NCBI GenBank assembly: GCA_023055505.1
Contig: JALIRH010000001.1
Span: forward strand, 93,712,530-93,776,529
Direction: 5' to 3'
Length of the DNA stretch: 64,000 nt
Origin: Callipepla californica brunnescens
Lineage: Eukaryota > Chordata > Aves > Galliformes > Odontophoridae
The notes beneath the pieces are model-generated. The model worked only from the letters and a program-made list of their open reading frames with translations. It did not search any database and had not been told where the DNA came from. How positions within the stretch are numbered: position 1 is the first letter of the stretch; each line of letters begins with the position of its first letter. Below are positions 36,127 through 48,540 of the stretch, piece by piece. A program made the position numbers and the translations under genes.

Positions 36127-37077
36127 AAAGCTTTTCTCCTTTAAATGTCTGTAATGTGATGTTGCTGGAATAAAGACACTTTTGTGTAAGCATAACTTCA
36201 CCTGTTGTGACTGGCATAATGCCTGTTCTGAAAAAAAAAGAAAAAAATCATGAAGAGATACTCAAACACAATGTTACATTTGTCTGCATATATCCAAACT
36301 TCAAAGGACATCAGTTTTCTATTCAGGTGACAAACATTAATCACAATTTTTAGGTAGCATTTGTAATTTCATCAACCATGCATACAGGTATTTAATTTAT
36401 GAGAAAGGGTCTACTTAAAAATAAATATACAGATTTGAAGTATATCAAATAACTTTGAGGGTATGAATTTGGCTATTTTTCAGTATTTTCCCAATTAATG
36501 ATTTATTTACTTATTCTTCTACAGAAAATTGATTCTTTTTACTACAGTACTTTCATCTTCCATTTCTAAAGAAAGAATACATGTGTAATCCTTTCAGAGT
36601 GCCTTCAGAATTCCAGAAATAAAGGGTCTTGTATTCTTAAAAGAGAGCTGTAGAAAGTTTGGCCTTGTTCTTCAAATTGACACAAGTATCAGCTCGTAGC
36701 CACTTCTATTTAATTTTAACAAGTTTTTCTTCTTATTTAGGTGGGGAAAGGGGGAAATGGTGGAAGAATCATAAGCTGAATCATTGATGTTAAAAAAAGA
36801 AGACTAACACACAATAGGAATCTGTTCAGAGAGTTGATCTAACTGAGGGGAAAAAAAATCATGAAGAACAGATAATGCAAAGCTTTTAACTTTGTAAAGG
36901 CTTCCTGTAGATATGAAAGCGTGTTACATTTTGTGTTGGTTTTTGTACTGAGACTGGCAGGTGGCTGGAAGAGGACTCAGGAGAGGTTAACATCTGTCTT
37001 TATCTAGCTCGAAGAAGAATCCAGGTTTCATCTTTAACTCATTTTAACTCTTAGAATGCTGAATATTGAAAATTTCC

Positions 37078-37106
37078 TTTTTTTTCTTTTTTTTTTTTTT
37101 TTTTTT
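37078..37106 (+). repeat. Poly-T tract
   Basis: Twenty-nine bases with a single C interruption. Confidence 0.93.
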
Positions 37107-39549
37107 CTTCCACTGTTACAGCACTATGAATTATTTATATGAACTGAAGTCCCTGGCTGAGACAAGTTTCTGATAAGAATTATACATGCAAGTATGTACA
37201 CATTTATATTTCCTACTTCCAGTTAACTAATCTCTACTCAAGCTAATTGAGGATTCAAGGGATTTAAGGCAGAATATAATTATCTCCTCTGATGGTAAAA
37301 TTTCCCTCATTATATCTGCCTGGACCTGTCTCTCTCTATATAAGGGTTATACATATGGCAGATATACATATTTTATATATATATAAGAAATTGAGTGGAA
37401 GACTCTAGATAGATGTTAAGTACTAATTACTGTTAAAAATAACAAAGTTTTTAAAATGGAGAAACACAAAATAATTATAGGAATGAGCTGCTCTGCATAA
37501 TTGTAATTTAGTTGTTTAATTTACACCGTTTGGATGAAGAGAATAAAACAGTGAAGCCTAGAATCTTGATTTAGTTGGCAGAGAATACATCAATTATTGT
37601 TTAGTAGTTTGTGCCAAAATTTTGCATGTCTTTACTCATTTTGTTTTTTTTTTTCTCAGCCTCAGTCCATCTACACTATATATCTGCTTCTATCTTAGCT
37701 TATTCCTATTCTCTATTTTCCACATGCATAATTGCATGAAGAAACATTTGTAGAGATTATAGAGATCATTATAAAGATTCTGAAAGGTGAAAGGATTATC
37801 GGTGGGTTTTTACAAATCAGTAATTTCTTACCTTCACCTCAGACAGGTAGAAACACATAACACACTATTACTAATAAGTCTCTAAGAAACCCCACAACAG
37901 GTGACACAGAACACAAGATGGAGTTTCATTGCGATACAGAAACACTACTTCATGACAACTCCACAGAGGCCTTTGTGACAGCTGATAGTGAAAGCAAAAA
38001 CTGCCTTTACAAACTAGGTACAGAAATTCCAATAGTTACCAATTTTCCTGTAATTCAGATGTAGAGAACGTTCTCTTCACTGGTACACAAAGGGAAAAAA
38101 GAATTCAATGTGAGTGTTTAATCTTCCAGAAACCATGATTTATGCAGAAAGAAAGTGCTGGGCTTTTGCTGTACAGTAAATTCAATATGGCATCTTTTGA
38201 CACTTTTTAACATTTAACTTTGACTAAATGACAGGACAAGTCTAAATTTATGAAACAAAACAATGCTCTTGTCACATCTGGAAGTGCAGTAGAAAACATC
38301 TAAATAAGGGGGTGTAAGATTGTCTGAAACTATTAGCAAACATATACACAAAAAGGAGACATGGATTTTGTGTCTGTTTTATATGTCTCTCCCACATTTA
38401 TACATTCACAATTTATGTAAGCATAGAATTCAGTAAAACCCACCCCAAATAAAAGACCAGCATTTTAAAGTGCTACTAATAAATGTGTTTACTATGAACA
38501 CACTGAGCTAAGCATTTAGGCACAGCTAGAATATGAGTAGGTTTTACTAGATGAATAGATGGTACTGCTAAAATGTATTATAAAGGAGCACTAAATATGT
38601 AGTTAGAACATGAAGGTTCATTTCATTTAGAGCTGTTATTTACTATTTCTGACAAAAGTTAACTCTAAATAAGTGACAGAAAACAGACATTCTATTCAGT
38701 CAATCTTCTCCTACAGGACACTCAGCCTGCACAAAGATGTTTAATTTTAAGAGTGAGACTGTCAATCATGGAATGTTGAAGATAATTTTGCAATTGATCT
38801 AAAAGAGCACAGGTGTGCATTCATTAACTGCAGAGAAATAAATTTACTAAGTTTTCCTCCTAAAGCAAGTGAATGACATTCTTAATTCCGTCACCACAGC
38901 AACAGTCCACTTGGTGCAAATCAGAAGCAGAAAGAATGAGATTACAGAAACTCTGTGTCTATTAACTACTGAGATTTACAAAGCTCGCTTAAACTGAGTT
39001 TTTCCAGCATGTTATGGAAAATTTATCTTCATACATAGTATAAATTTTGACATAAGTCCCAAGCAAAAAGAAGAATAAAAACAAATTAATACCAATAATA
39101 TTTTGTAACTGGATACATATACTCACAGTGTAATTAACAATTCATGTTTTATTAATCATAAACCATCCAAGATTTAGTCTTACATCTCTTATATTTATAA
39201 GCTCTATTCTGATCCCCTAGGATAGTGCTTCCTTCTACTTCATTCAGGCAATCATCTAAAGATGTTAAACAGAGCTATTTCTGTTCTAAAGAAGGTACTG
39301 AATTTAGAGCCATCCCTGACCTTGTAGTCCCATGTCAGAGGGAAAAAAAATTACTTTTTGAAGCAAGTGTGTAAAAATAAATGAGTTGAATTGGAAACAG
39401 TTGTAATCGGATGTACGTGTTTTTCTTATATGCCTGTACTGATTTATTATTTACTTCATGTGTTTTCTGCAAAATACACTGTAATTCACTGTAATTTATA
39501 GTGAATTCATATGAAGAAGAAAATCTCAATACTGTTAGAGTAGCAAAAA

Positions 39550-39721
39550 CTGTGTGCAGTTTGGTTATTCCTCCAGGGACTGAATGTCTGTAGTTTCTCT
39601 GGGAAAACCTGTTTCAGTGTCCCTCTATTCTTGATGTGAGTAATTTCTTCTTTGTATCTAAACTAAATCTTCCCTGTTCTAGTTTAAAACAATTATCCCT
39701 TGTCCTCTCACTACAAGCTTA
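39550..39721 (-). mobile_element. CR1 3' region fragment
   Basis: On the - strand, relics of the CR1 post-ORF segment: blocks corresponding to 'tagtgagaggacaagggata' and 'aggaagaaattactcac' near 39640-39715, and an 'actgaaacaggttttccc' block near 39600-39618. The sequence breaks at the start of an inverted LTR (about 39722). Confidence 0.7.
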
Positions 39722-39910
39722 TTGTGGTTTAACCTGGCTGACCAGCACCACACAGCCGTTTATGTGCTCTCCTCACATAGAATCCGGAAACAAACCAGAA
39801 TTCGTAGAAAAAAAGGAACTAAGGTATTATGATAACAATATATATGTCCACAATGCAGTCATCACTGCTCACAGACCAACATCCAGCCAATAATATAGCT
39901 GTCTGCAGAC
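39722..39910 (-). mobile_element. Decayed avian LTR, inverted
   Basis: Opens with TGTGGTTTAACCTGGCTGAC and CACCACACAGCC, the reverse complement of the same 3' LTR terminus seen at 29661-29690 (GGCTGTGTGGTG...GGTTAAACCACA). The rest is strongly diverged. An ATGCAGTCATCACTGCTCAC and CATCCAGCCAAT tail ends near 39893-39910. No viral coding sequence is seen. Confidence 0.55.
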
Positions 39911-39914
39911 TGAC

Positions 39915-40125
39915 ACCACACTATCAACAGTGTCTCACCAGCCCTGAATATGAAATGACTCCATCTGAGCCATTAACTACAACAGCTTGAGTATGACCAT
40001 CCAACCAATTCCTTATCTTCTCAGTGATCTATCTGTCAAACCTGTTTCTCTCCTATTTTGAGACAATGATACTGTGTGGTACAGTGTTAAATGCTTTGCA
40101 CCAGTCCAGGTAGATGACATCAGTT
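39915..40125 (-). pseudogene. CR1 ORF2 reverse transcriptase fragment
   Basis: The - strand translates with shifts to a VIYLDWCKAFNTVPHSIIV-like stretch (40120-40065), then a WIRN/WLDGHTQ-like region (40030-39990). This is the well-conserved 'YLDLCKAFDTVPH' part of avian CR1 reverse transcriptase, and the same segment recurs at 48095-48540. Confidence 0.75.
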
Positions 40126-40129
40126 GCTC

Positions 40130-40465
40130 AATTGCAGGCATACTTGTGAAAGAGTGTTTAAGGAAAGTACAGGATATGCCATGCAGACCTAAAGAAGACA
40201 TAGAAGAAAGACTGAGAAACAACAGTGTGAAAACCAAGACCAGAGAAGAAGGAGGGGGAGGAGGTGCTGTAGCTACCAGAGCAGTGATCTTTCTGCAGCC
40301 TGTAGAAGACAGTGGTGGAATAAATATTTCACTGCAGCTCACAACACAGACTATAGTGGATCGTATATTCCGTGAGAAGTGTCGATGGAGGAGAAGGTAT
40401 TTAATGCAGGCTGTAGGGGATGCTATGCAAGAGCAATTGGATGTTTCTGGAAGTAGCTGTGTCTC
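40130..40465 (+). repeat. Avian LTR-like repeat, left part
   Basis: Contains imperfect internal tandem words of the 'cagcctgtagaagacagtggtggaa' kind (40297-40322, 40400-40440). In birds these belong to a long interspersed LTR-type repeat whose right part appears at 41129-41543. The 141-codon open frame at 40074-40499 over this region is a by-product and has no known domain. Confidence 0.5.
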
Positions 40466-41128
40466 ACTGTCATTGCTGTTGATGAAAGATTCAATGTGAG
40501 CTGGCAATGTGCACTTGAAGCCCAAAAGTTATCTGTATCCTGGGTTGCATCAAAAAGAAGCAAGACCAGCAGGTTGAGGGAGGTTGATTCTGTTCCTCTA
40601 CTCTGGAGTACTGCAAACAGTTCTGAGGCCCCCAGCACAAGAAGGACTTGCAGATGTTTGAGCAGGTCCAGTGGAGAGCCACAAAGATGACCAGAGTGCT
40701 GGAGTACCTCCCCTATAAGGGTAGGCTGAGAGATGTGGGTCTCCTCAGACTGGAGAAGAATAGACTCCAGGGAAACGTCATAGCGCCTTCCAGAATCTGA
40801 AAGGGGCCTACAGGAAAGCTGGAGAGGAACTTTTATAAGAGCATGTAGTGACAGGACAAAGGGAAATGGCTTCAAACTGGAAGAGGGTAGATTTAGACTA
40901 GATATCAGGAAGAAATTATTTACTGTGAGGGTAGTGAGACACTGAAGGAGGTTGCCCAGTGAGGCTGTAGATCCCCCATCCCTGGAAACATTCAAGGCCA
41001 GTCTGGATGGCTCTTTGAGCAACTTTGTCCAGAGGGAGGTGTCCCTGCCTATAGCAGGGGGGTTGGAACTAGATGACCTTAAAGGTCCCTTCCAACCCAA
41101 ATAATTCTATGATTCTGTGATTCTATGA
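40466..41128 (+). mobile_element. CR1 LINE, 5'-truncated, inserted in an LTR-like repeat
   Basis: Good-quality CR1 tail. It starts in the C-terminal part of ORF2 (LLLMKDSM/ VSWQCALEAQK-like near 40470-40530, then CASKRSKTSRLREV near 40545-40585). It continues through the 'ggagtacctcccctataagg' segment (40700-40720) and the 'gaaggaggttgcccagtg' segment (40945-40962) to TTCTATGATTCTGTGATTCTATGACT at 41104-41130. Frames are broken; it cannot code. Confidence 0.92.
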
Positions 41129-41543
41129 CTCATAAAGAGTCCATGCTGAAGCAGATTTAGTCTTGAAGGAACAGTATCCTGTGGGAAGAGCCCTCTCAAA
41201 GCAGGAGAATAGCAGAGAGAAACTTCTGTGTACTGACCACACCACCATTCATTTCTACCTGTGATTTTTTAGGGCAGGAAGACTTTCTAGTGATGCTGAA
41301 CCCAGGAGAAAGGAGGAAGAAATGCTTGTCTTTGTTTCTCACTGCATGAATCTACTTTAATTTACAATAAATTAAACAAATTTTCCCCAAATTGAATCTA
41401 TTTTGTCCACAGCAATAATTAGGAAGTGAATTCTCTGTCATTACCCTCACCCATGAACTTTCTTCCTTTACCCTACTAGGAGGGAAGAAAGAGAGAACAG
41501 CTGCATGGCAATTTTGGCCATTAGCCAAAGTTAATCTACCACT
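41129..41543 (+). repeat. Avian LTR-like repeat, right part
   Basis: Continues the repeat at 40130-40465 after the CR1. A 'tccatgctgaagcagattt' block is followed by 'acaataaattaaac' (AATAAA at 41366-41371, the usual LTR polyadenylation signal). A 'ccccaaattgaatctattttg' block and 'attaccctcacccatgaac' come next, and it ends at TTAATCTACCACT (41531-41543), where the family usually ends in GTCAACCCACCA. Family name not certain. Confidence 0.55.
41366..41371 (+). terminator. Putative LTR polyadenylation signal
   Basis: AATAAA inside the LTR-like repeat, at the position where this repeat family conserves it. It is probably inactive now. Confidence 0.4.
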
Positions 41544-44500
41544 ACTACTTGCTAGTACCTGCTCACTTATTCAAGTCAGCTATCACTGACATTAAAGATA
41601 AGTGGTTTATCTCCCCTGTTTCTAGACTACAATGTAGAAGTCTATATTGAAACAGGTAATCTTAAGCCTCCTTTAAAAATCTTGAACAAATTTATTTTAT
41701 TAACGATGATAGATCACACCATCTTTTTCTTTAATTAAAGAGAAAGTTCACAAACTCTAATTGAGATACTTTGTGACTCCCTTTTATTTCTTTTTTGTCT
41801 GATTTTTACTCAAGATGGGTTATTTTTCTATAAGGTATTTTTTAATTACATTAAATAAATCTGATTTTTAAGAAAGATCTCCATATATGAATTCCAGCAG
41901 CATCTCGCGCTTCTGTTTTGTCAGTATCTGTACTTTCTTTCTTGTGAGCTGCCATAAAAGACTGATGGATTAAATAGGTCTGAAATATGTATGGCGACAA
42001 AAATGCAGGCTTTTTCTCCATTTATGGTGGAAGTGTCATGTAAGTATTCCTGGTACTTTGTATAAGTACACCATGAATCAAATTATATATAGTATGTAAT
42101 GAGGTGAATGTTTAAACACATTAGTTAACATGGACTGTGACAGTTCTGACAGCAGAGGAACGCATACTTTTTTGCACTGTCTTATTAGTTGTAGAAATAA
42201 ATTTAGGGATGTTACTGAGAAAAAAAATCAATAGATGGAAATAGGTATTTTTAAAATTGAACATTTATAATAAAATAGAAAATAACATAAAGTATAACAT
42301 ATAAAATGTAAAATAAATATAAAATATAGCTCCACAGCTGACTGAACCTTTATGACAGAGGAACTCGTGTTATGACAGAAAAGACACTAAGTAGGAGGGG
42401 GATGCATAATAAAATACCAGACATCTGCCAAGGCAGTGATGTGCATCTGCAGTCTCGTGAATACCATGAGAGAACTCTCTGTAACCAAAGACAAACTTGG
42501 GCACAAGCTCAGTGTACATCCATTCAAGTTTCTTGAAAGGACTCAGTCACTCGTTTTCAGAACTGAAATGGTGTTTATCATTTAAGTTTTCAGATTTTTT
42601 TCTTTTTTTTTTTTTAACCTCAGGAGCACAAGATATTGCCAGCGTTTACAACCAAACTTTTGGCAGATTGTTAAGCATAGCACTCTTAAATGAATAAAAA
42701 AGATGCACAGAACTGAACAAAATTTTATCCTCAAGTCCTTCAAAAGTCTTCTGTTCTTTCCAAAGGAAGTTAGGATCCTCTGCATTATCAAAGAATATTC
42801 CCCTATAACACATGGAAATTTGTATTATTATCGTCCTTTATCAAGTTTGGAAAGATTTGTAATTTATATGATCTTTCAGAAAAGTTGTAGTAAACTTTGT
42901 TATACTAGCTTCAATCAACTCAAAAATGTCGCATTGTTATTGCATTGCTATTCTTTATGATGCTGTGTATTAAGCATGTATGAAAAAATACGGATATGCT
43001 GACTATATATCTATACAGACAGTTCTCATCTCAGTTTTGTAAATTGAATTGAATCATAAGATCCCCCTGTGGGTAGTAGTCTTCCATACTGTTCTCCTGT
43101 CTATTCCACAGACTGTGGCAGAAACGAGAGGAAAAGAATAACTATTTTTATAATACCTGAATTACTACAGCTAATGAACCTATTTTCAAATATATGTTTA
43201 AGCCAGGTTGACATTACGATTTTTCTAAATGTCCAATGTGGTCAAGATCAGCACACAGATTTCCCATTAAATAAAAATGCAACCTTTTTTTTTCCCTACT
43301 TAAAGTAAAATTTCACTTCAATTTAAAAGTTTTGGGAAAAAAAAAAAGAGTAAAAGAAAATAAAAGAAAAAAATTAAAAGTTTTTAAGTTGGAAGTTTAG
43401 TTCAGCATATTGTTGCAATAAGGCCAGAGATTATCTAAGTTTCTAATCTCACATGCAAAACTTTCAAAAGTTGAGTTTACTTTGTGGGTGAATGCTTACA
43501 TACACACATACATAAAACTAAATCAAACCAAACAAAGAACATATTATTTGAGGCATAAAAACTCAAATCTCGCCATGTATAAATCGATAGTTTAAAAAGC
43601 TACATTTATGTCTGTACTTAGAATTATTGGTGTTCAATTATTAGATTTTATCTACAGAGAGTGGCTGAAATAATCAGATTGATCACTAGATTGATCTAAG
43701 AGCTATAACTGTGATTAAGTAATAACCGATAATTAAATTTAAAAAATTAAGTATCTCTAAATTCAAATCATTTACTACTATATCAGTTTAGATGAGAACC
43801 TTCTTGAGCTGTATTTTTTGCAGCATGATTCAAATGTCTTCCTTTTTCAGTTAATTACTACTCATGACTGAACATGCTTGCTTTAGAAAATTATGTGAGA
43901 TTGTGACTGGAGGGTATTTCTTCAATGTTTTGTGCTAATTTAGTATGATGAAACTGACAGAAATGGGAAGTGAAATTTTAAATAAAAAAATATACAAATA
44001 TATAAATAAAAGTTTATCATCAACTTCAACAAATTAGGAGCTGGAATTAAAGTATTTATATGTGATATACTCTTAGTTTGCAGTTGTCCACCAGCATTTT
44101 GTCAGATGGTAACAGTAGTGTGTGAATATATTGATAACAAAAACATAGAACAAAAACGTAAAATTAGTAGCAAGTGAATTATGTATTCTGTAGATCCTCC
44201 CTGGCCTGTTCTGTCATGAACAACTTCAGAAGTCACTTTCACATCTTCTATTTCAGAACTTCTTATTTCCTGCTTTAGGCATAAGGACAAAACTCATTTG
44301 CGATTTATTACTGAGCTACGCTTTTCTTTCTTACTACTACAGTCATTACTGAAAAATGTAGGCAAGCTTATTTTTGTATGTATAGAGAGTTTGGGGCAAA
44401 AGCAAAATTGATTTTCAATTCCACATCCACTCTGCAATGTACTTCATATAGTTCCAAGGTGCTACTGAAATAACAAACAAGTTATATATAGAATGCAGTA

Positions 44501-44807
44501 AATATTACGATTGAATGAAAACCATTAGAAAGCTAATTATCTGGCTCAAACCTTTAAACTACAATTTTCCTTCTGTATTGTATTTCCCAAAGGTATCTTT
44601 TATGATGACTATCAGTGTTTGCCTAACAGCTACTTGTAAATAAATATTTAGTTATTTGAGAAGTGGAGGAAATTGAGAAATTATTCTTTCTAATATGTAA
44701 TATTTGTGTTTTTTTGTGGTGAAAAATAAAGTGATTTTTAGTTCATCCAGTCTGTTAAAGATAATACATACAATGAAAAATTGGACTTGAAATTGAAAAA
44801 ATGACAT

Positions 44808-44848
44808 CTTCCCTTCCCTTCCCCTTTCCCCTTTCCTTCCCCCTTCCA
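44808..44848 (+). repeat. Polypyrimidine (CCCTT)n-like tract
   Basis: Forty-one bases of only C and T in TTCCC/CCCTTT units; the complement is all purine. Confidence 0.92.
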
Positions 44849-46484
44849 GTACATTTGTGTGCACATATTAATTTAATTTATTAACTTAAGAGTTTTAGGT
44901 GACATATTACAAGCTTGAATATGTTGTAAATATTCAGTGACAGGGATGATAAAGAATGTGTTAATAAATGCATTATTATATGTGGGAAAAGCCAGCTGTT
45001 GGAGAAAGGAAACCACACAAACTAGATGGTATCCTGACATGATATTTTCCAGTAATTTTGGTGCCCTGTGGGATATGTTCTTCAAAGAGCTGAAGCTGAA
45101 AGCAGGCTTAGGAGAATGTATCTTCTAAAGAAACTGAGAAATAGAAGCAAGTCTTTATTGTGGCAACAGAATAATGTTTTTTCAGTGTTTCTTAACTTTT
45201 GTAATATACAATGTCAGTGGGTTCCTGAATTAAATTATGTGTCTAGATGGATGGTCTCGGAGTATAATGGTAGTCAGATACAAAAAACTATGTTTTGATG
45301 AGACAGATTTTTTTTCATTTGGAATTTGCTTGTCCAGTTTGTATTAATGATTCTCAGGTGCATTAAATAAAGATGTAGTTATAAAACATCCTTAAATCTC
45401 ATCCATTTGTATACAACCGAGAAAAAAACATAAGATTGCATTACTCCTCTGTTAAACATTTGTGAGTTTTTTATGCTTTTAAGAATAAAACTTTGTTGCA
45501 AGACTGGCTTATGTGATATTGAGAGACATTTTTTGGCAGAAGAAAAAATAAAAGACTTATTTTCAGGGAAAGAGGCAACTTGGAAGGTGGGTAAAATAAC
45601 ACTGTAAGTTTTGTTTATAAGCATTTTTATATATAAAAGAGGAAAAGAAAAAATTCTGAATGTTGAATGATATCTGGAAAAACTTGAAAGACATTTTTCA
45701 AGTATAAAAACAGAATGTGTAACTTCAAAATGTTCTTTCCATTAGAAAATAAGCAGAAAATAAGTTCTTATGATGAACTCCAGAATTTTTTTTTTCTTTG
45801 TGTGAATAATTCATGATGAAGCTTTTCCATAGTGAGAAAAACTGACCTGAAATCTTTTACCTTTGTGCTGATGTGCATCGGAATCCCAGGAAAAAATGAT
45901 CTGTAGAAGTAAGATGGGATTGATAAATTCTACTTTACTTTGATAGCCTGATACATACTGGACAATGTTTTGCAGTGGCGCTGATGTCCTTGAGGAAACA
46001 TGAAATGTGCCAATCTAAAGATGACTGTAAGTAAATGAGCAATAGAAAAACTCGAAGTTAGTTTTGATAAGTTTGCTAAATCTTTATCCTAGTTCTGGTC
46101 ATGACCTTTCTGCTGATGAAGTTGTATCGCAGTCAGGCACATTCTCCTCAAATGTTGCAAAAACTTGTATATATCTATTTACTATAATACAATTTTTACA
46201 GTCAGATAAAACACTGGAATAATAATAATAAAAGTTTTCACTTCAGGCCTGTGGAAGTTAAAAATAAAATGCATATGCTTCAGGATGTATTTGAATGTTT
46301 TTACATTGATCAAAGGGTTTGTTAAAAACCATGTAATTTGAAATAATGCATAACAATATGCATGTTTTTTTTATTAGGAGCAAATTAAATGTTCCTCAGA
46401 AAATTTAATCCATTACAGCTGTCATACTCTTATGAAAAGTCCATGAATGGAGAGAAGTCCAGCAACATACCCGTTACAGCTTTT

Positions 46485-46553
46485 TAAACAAAACAAAAAG
46501 CAAAAACAAAAGAAAAACAAACAAAAACAAACAAACAAACAAACAAAACACAA
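46485..46553 (+). repeat. (CAAA)n-rich tract
   Basis: Imperfect CAAAA units, then five CAAA units near 46526-46546. Confidence 0.9.
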
Positions 46554-48094
46554 ACTACACACCGAATTAAAGGGTGTTAAAATATTTGTTGTATTTAAAC
46601 TTTAAACTGTAATTCTATTGCTTTTAGAACTAGATATGCTGTACCTTTTGCTGCTGCCAGCAGTAATAAGTGACCAGAGATTATTCTTTGTGGAACTAAA
46701 ACATCTAGAAATTCATTTTAAGTCTCTATTATTATTCTGTGATTTGTATGAAGAAGAAAGAGAAGAGTGAAAAATGGCGAAAAGAGCAGGTGTTCCATCT
46801 TTTCCTGTATATGAACATGAGGGCAGTTTGCCTCATTTATATTTTTTTCTTTTTTCTTTTCTGCTGTAAAGGAGGTGCAGGATACTTTCTGAATTTCAAT
46901 TAGCAAAGTTAAACAACAAATAGTGTAGTAAAATTAGTTCAATAATAGCTTAGGAGTAGCAGGGAAAATATGGATAGCAAATAAATCTCCTTTTAGATAC
47001 CATGAACCCTGCTTTCATGCAGCATCAGATGGATCCTAGATTAATTTTCTCATGGCACACTGCATATGTCAGTTATGGAGATGTCCTCCTTCCTCTCTAT
47101 ACTGTGGCTTCTGATATCTGAAGCAGCAAAAAAAAAGAAACAAAAAAAAATACATCTTTTCGTGACAGGTAGTAATGCTGTCTCTTTCTTAATACTCATC
47201 CAAATTTGTCTAGCTGCACATAACTTGGAAATCTATCCAGGAACAACATTCTTCAGTGTCTTCCTGTGTTAGGTATGGATCATTCACTCATATGTAAGCT
47301 AACACCTTAAATATAACATCTTCTTCATAGACTTCAATGCATTTTCATCGCTGAGATTGGTAGGAGTTTTGCAATGAGATCAGAATGAGTCACCGATGTT
47401 AAAAGTAATAATTCCACTATTTTTGAAGATTTTCAGATCTATTGTTCTCTAAATAAAAGAAATGGTAATGTAGTTTAATTTTAATGAACAAACAACCTAA
47501 CACAAAGTTTTGGTTAGTGAAGGCAGCTCTCCTGTCAAAAAAATAGAACAGCTCTCCTTCATTTATAAGTCTCACAAAAGGTCTTGATACCTGAAATATT
47601 TCTGATTGGATAGACTCGCTTAAAATCTTTTTTTCTTTTCCTATCCACTCATGCTACAGAGCATCTGGAGAAACAAAAATACATATGAAAATCTCTTAAA
47701 GTAATCATTAATCAAAATGAAAGGCCCATACGCTAGCCCAAGCCATTACTGATTATACAAAAAAAAAAGGTAATTGGTTTGCTCCAAATAACTTCCCTTT
47801 GTGCAAGAACCAACTCAAATCTGGAAAAGTTTTGACTGATAAAAAAGAAACAGCTTTTATACCTAATTATGCTTATGTCTCTGCTTAGTAATTCAACAGC
47901 TATTCGAACCCTACTTAAAAGTAAATAGTAAATGTGTACCAGTCACAATCAAAACTAACAAAGTTCTCCTCACAGAAGTGTTGAGACATTGCAAAACTTA
48001 GTTTTCAAGCGTATGTTAATTATTTGATTATCTCACTGAAATAAAGAAAACTATATAGTTTTTTTTGTTTTGCTTTGGAGTTTTTGCGAGGAGT

Positions 48095-48540
48095 CCAGCT
48101 CCTCGTTCCACACATCTTCAGGACCTTACACATGGCCTTGTTGAACACCCAACAAAGACATTAAGTTACACTGGCCCTAAAACCAGTCCCTGAGGATCAC
48201 TTGTGTCCATCTGGTCACTGAGACATTGACTACAATACTTCGAGTGTGATCATCCAAAGAGTTCCTTATCCACTAAATGATCTGTCTGTCACATCCATGT
48301 CTCTTCTATCTCAAGACAAGGATGTTGCATGGGACAATGTTGAATGCTTTGAACAGGTCAGATAGATGACCTAAGATGATTCCCTTAACCACCAGCAGTG
48401 TAATCCCATTGTAGAAGGACAGAAAATATGTCAGGCATGATTTTCTCTTAATGAAGCCACCAATCACCCTTTTGTTCTCTGTGTGCCTTTATCACATTTT
48501 CCCTCTTGACTCTCAGATATATCTCATCAGGTCTTATATC
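48095..48540 (-). pseudogene. CR1 ORF2 reverse transcriptase fragment
   Basis: On the - strand, in shifting frames, a DLFKAFNIVPCNILV stretch (about 48360-48310), a WIRNSLDDHTRSIVVNVSV-like stretch (48275-48220) and a TGLVLRD-like end are seen. The upstream part matches the region before the 'KAFDTVPH' motif (48370-48530). Both CR1 ends are missing, so the copy is truncated on both sides or rearranged. Confidence 0.78.

Larger units (their letters stand above)
33109..39549. other. AT-rich intergenic DNA with homopolymers
   Basis: No gene recognised. Contains poly-A plus (GA)n at 36085-36126 and a poly-T tract at 37078-37106. A short C-rich stretch lies at 33593-33618. Confidence 0.6.
41544..48094. 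other. AT-rich intergenic DNA, no gene recognised
   Basis: No CR1 tails, RNA genes or coding frames recognised. Simple repeats listed separately: a C/T tract at 44808-44848 and a CAAA tract at 46485-46553. Confidence 0.6.

Noticed and set aside
40013..40525. A 170-codon open frame on the - strand (and a 141-codon one on +)
   Set aside because: The sequence is CR1 reverse transcriptase plus LTR-like repeat; the open frames have no domain and mix repeat boundaries.
40423..41100. A 225-codon open frame on the - strand
   Set aside because: It runs antisense through a + strand CR1 tail; antisense CR1 frames are often open by chance because of their base composition.
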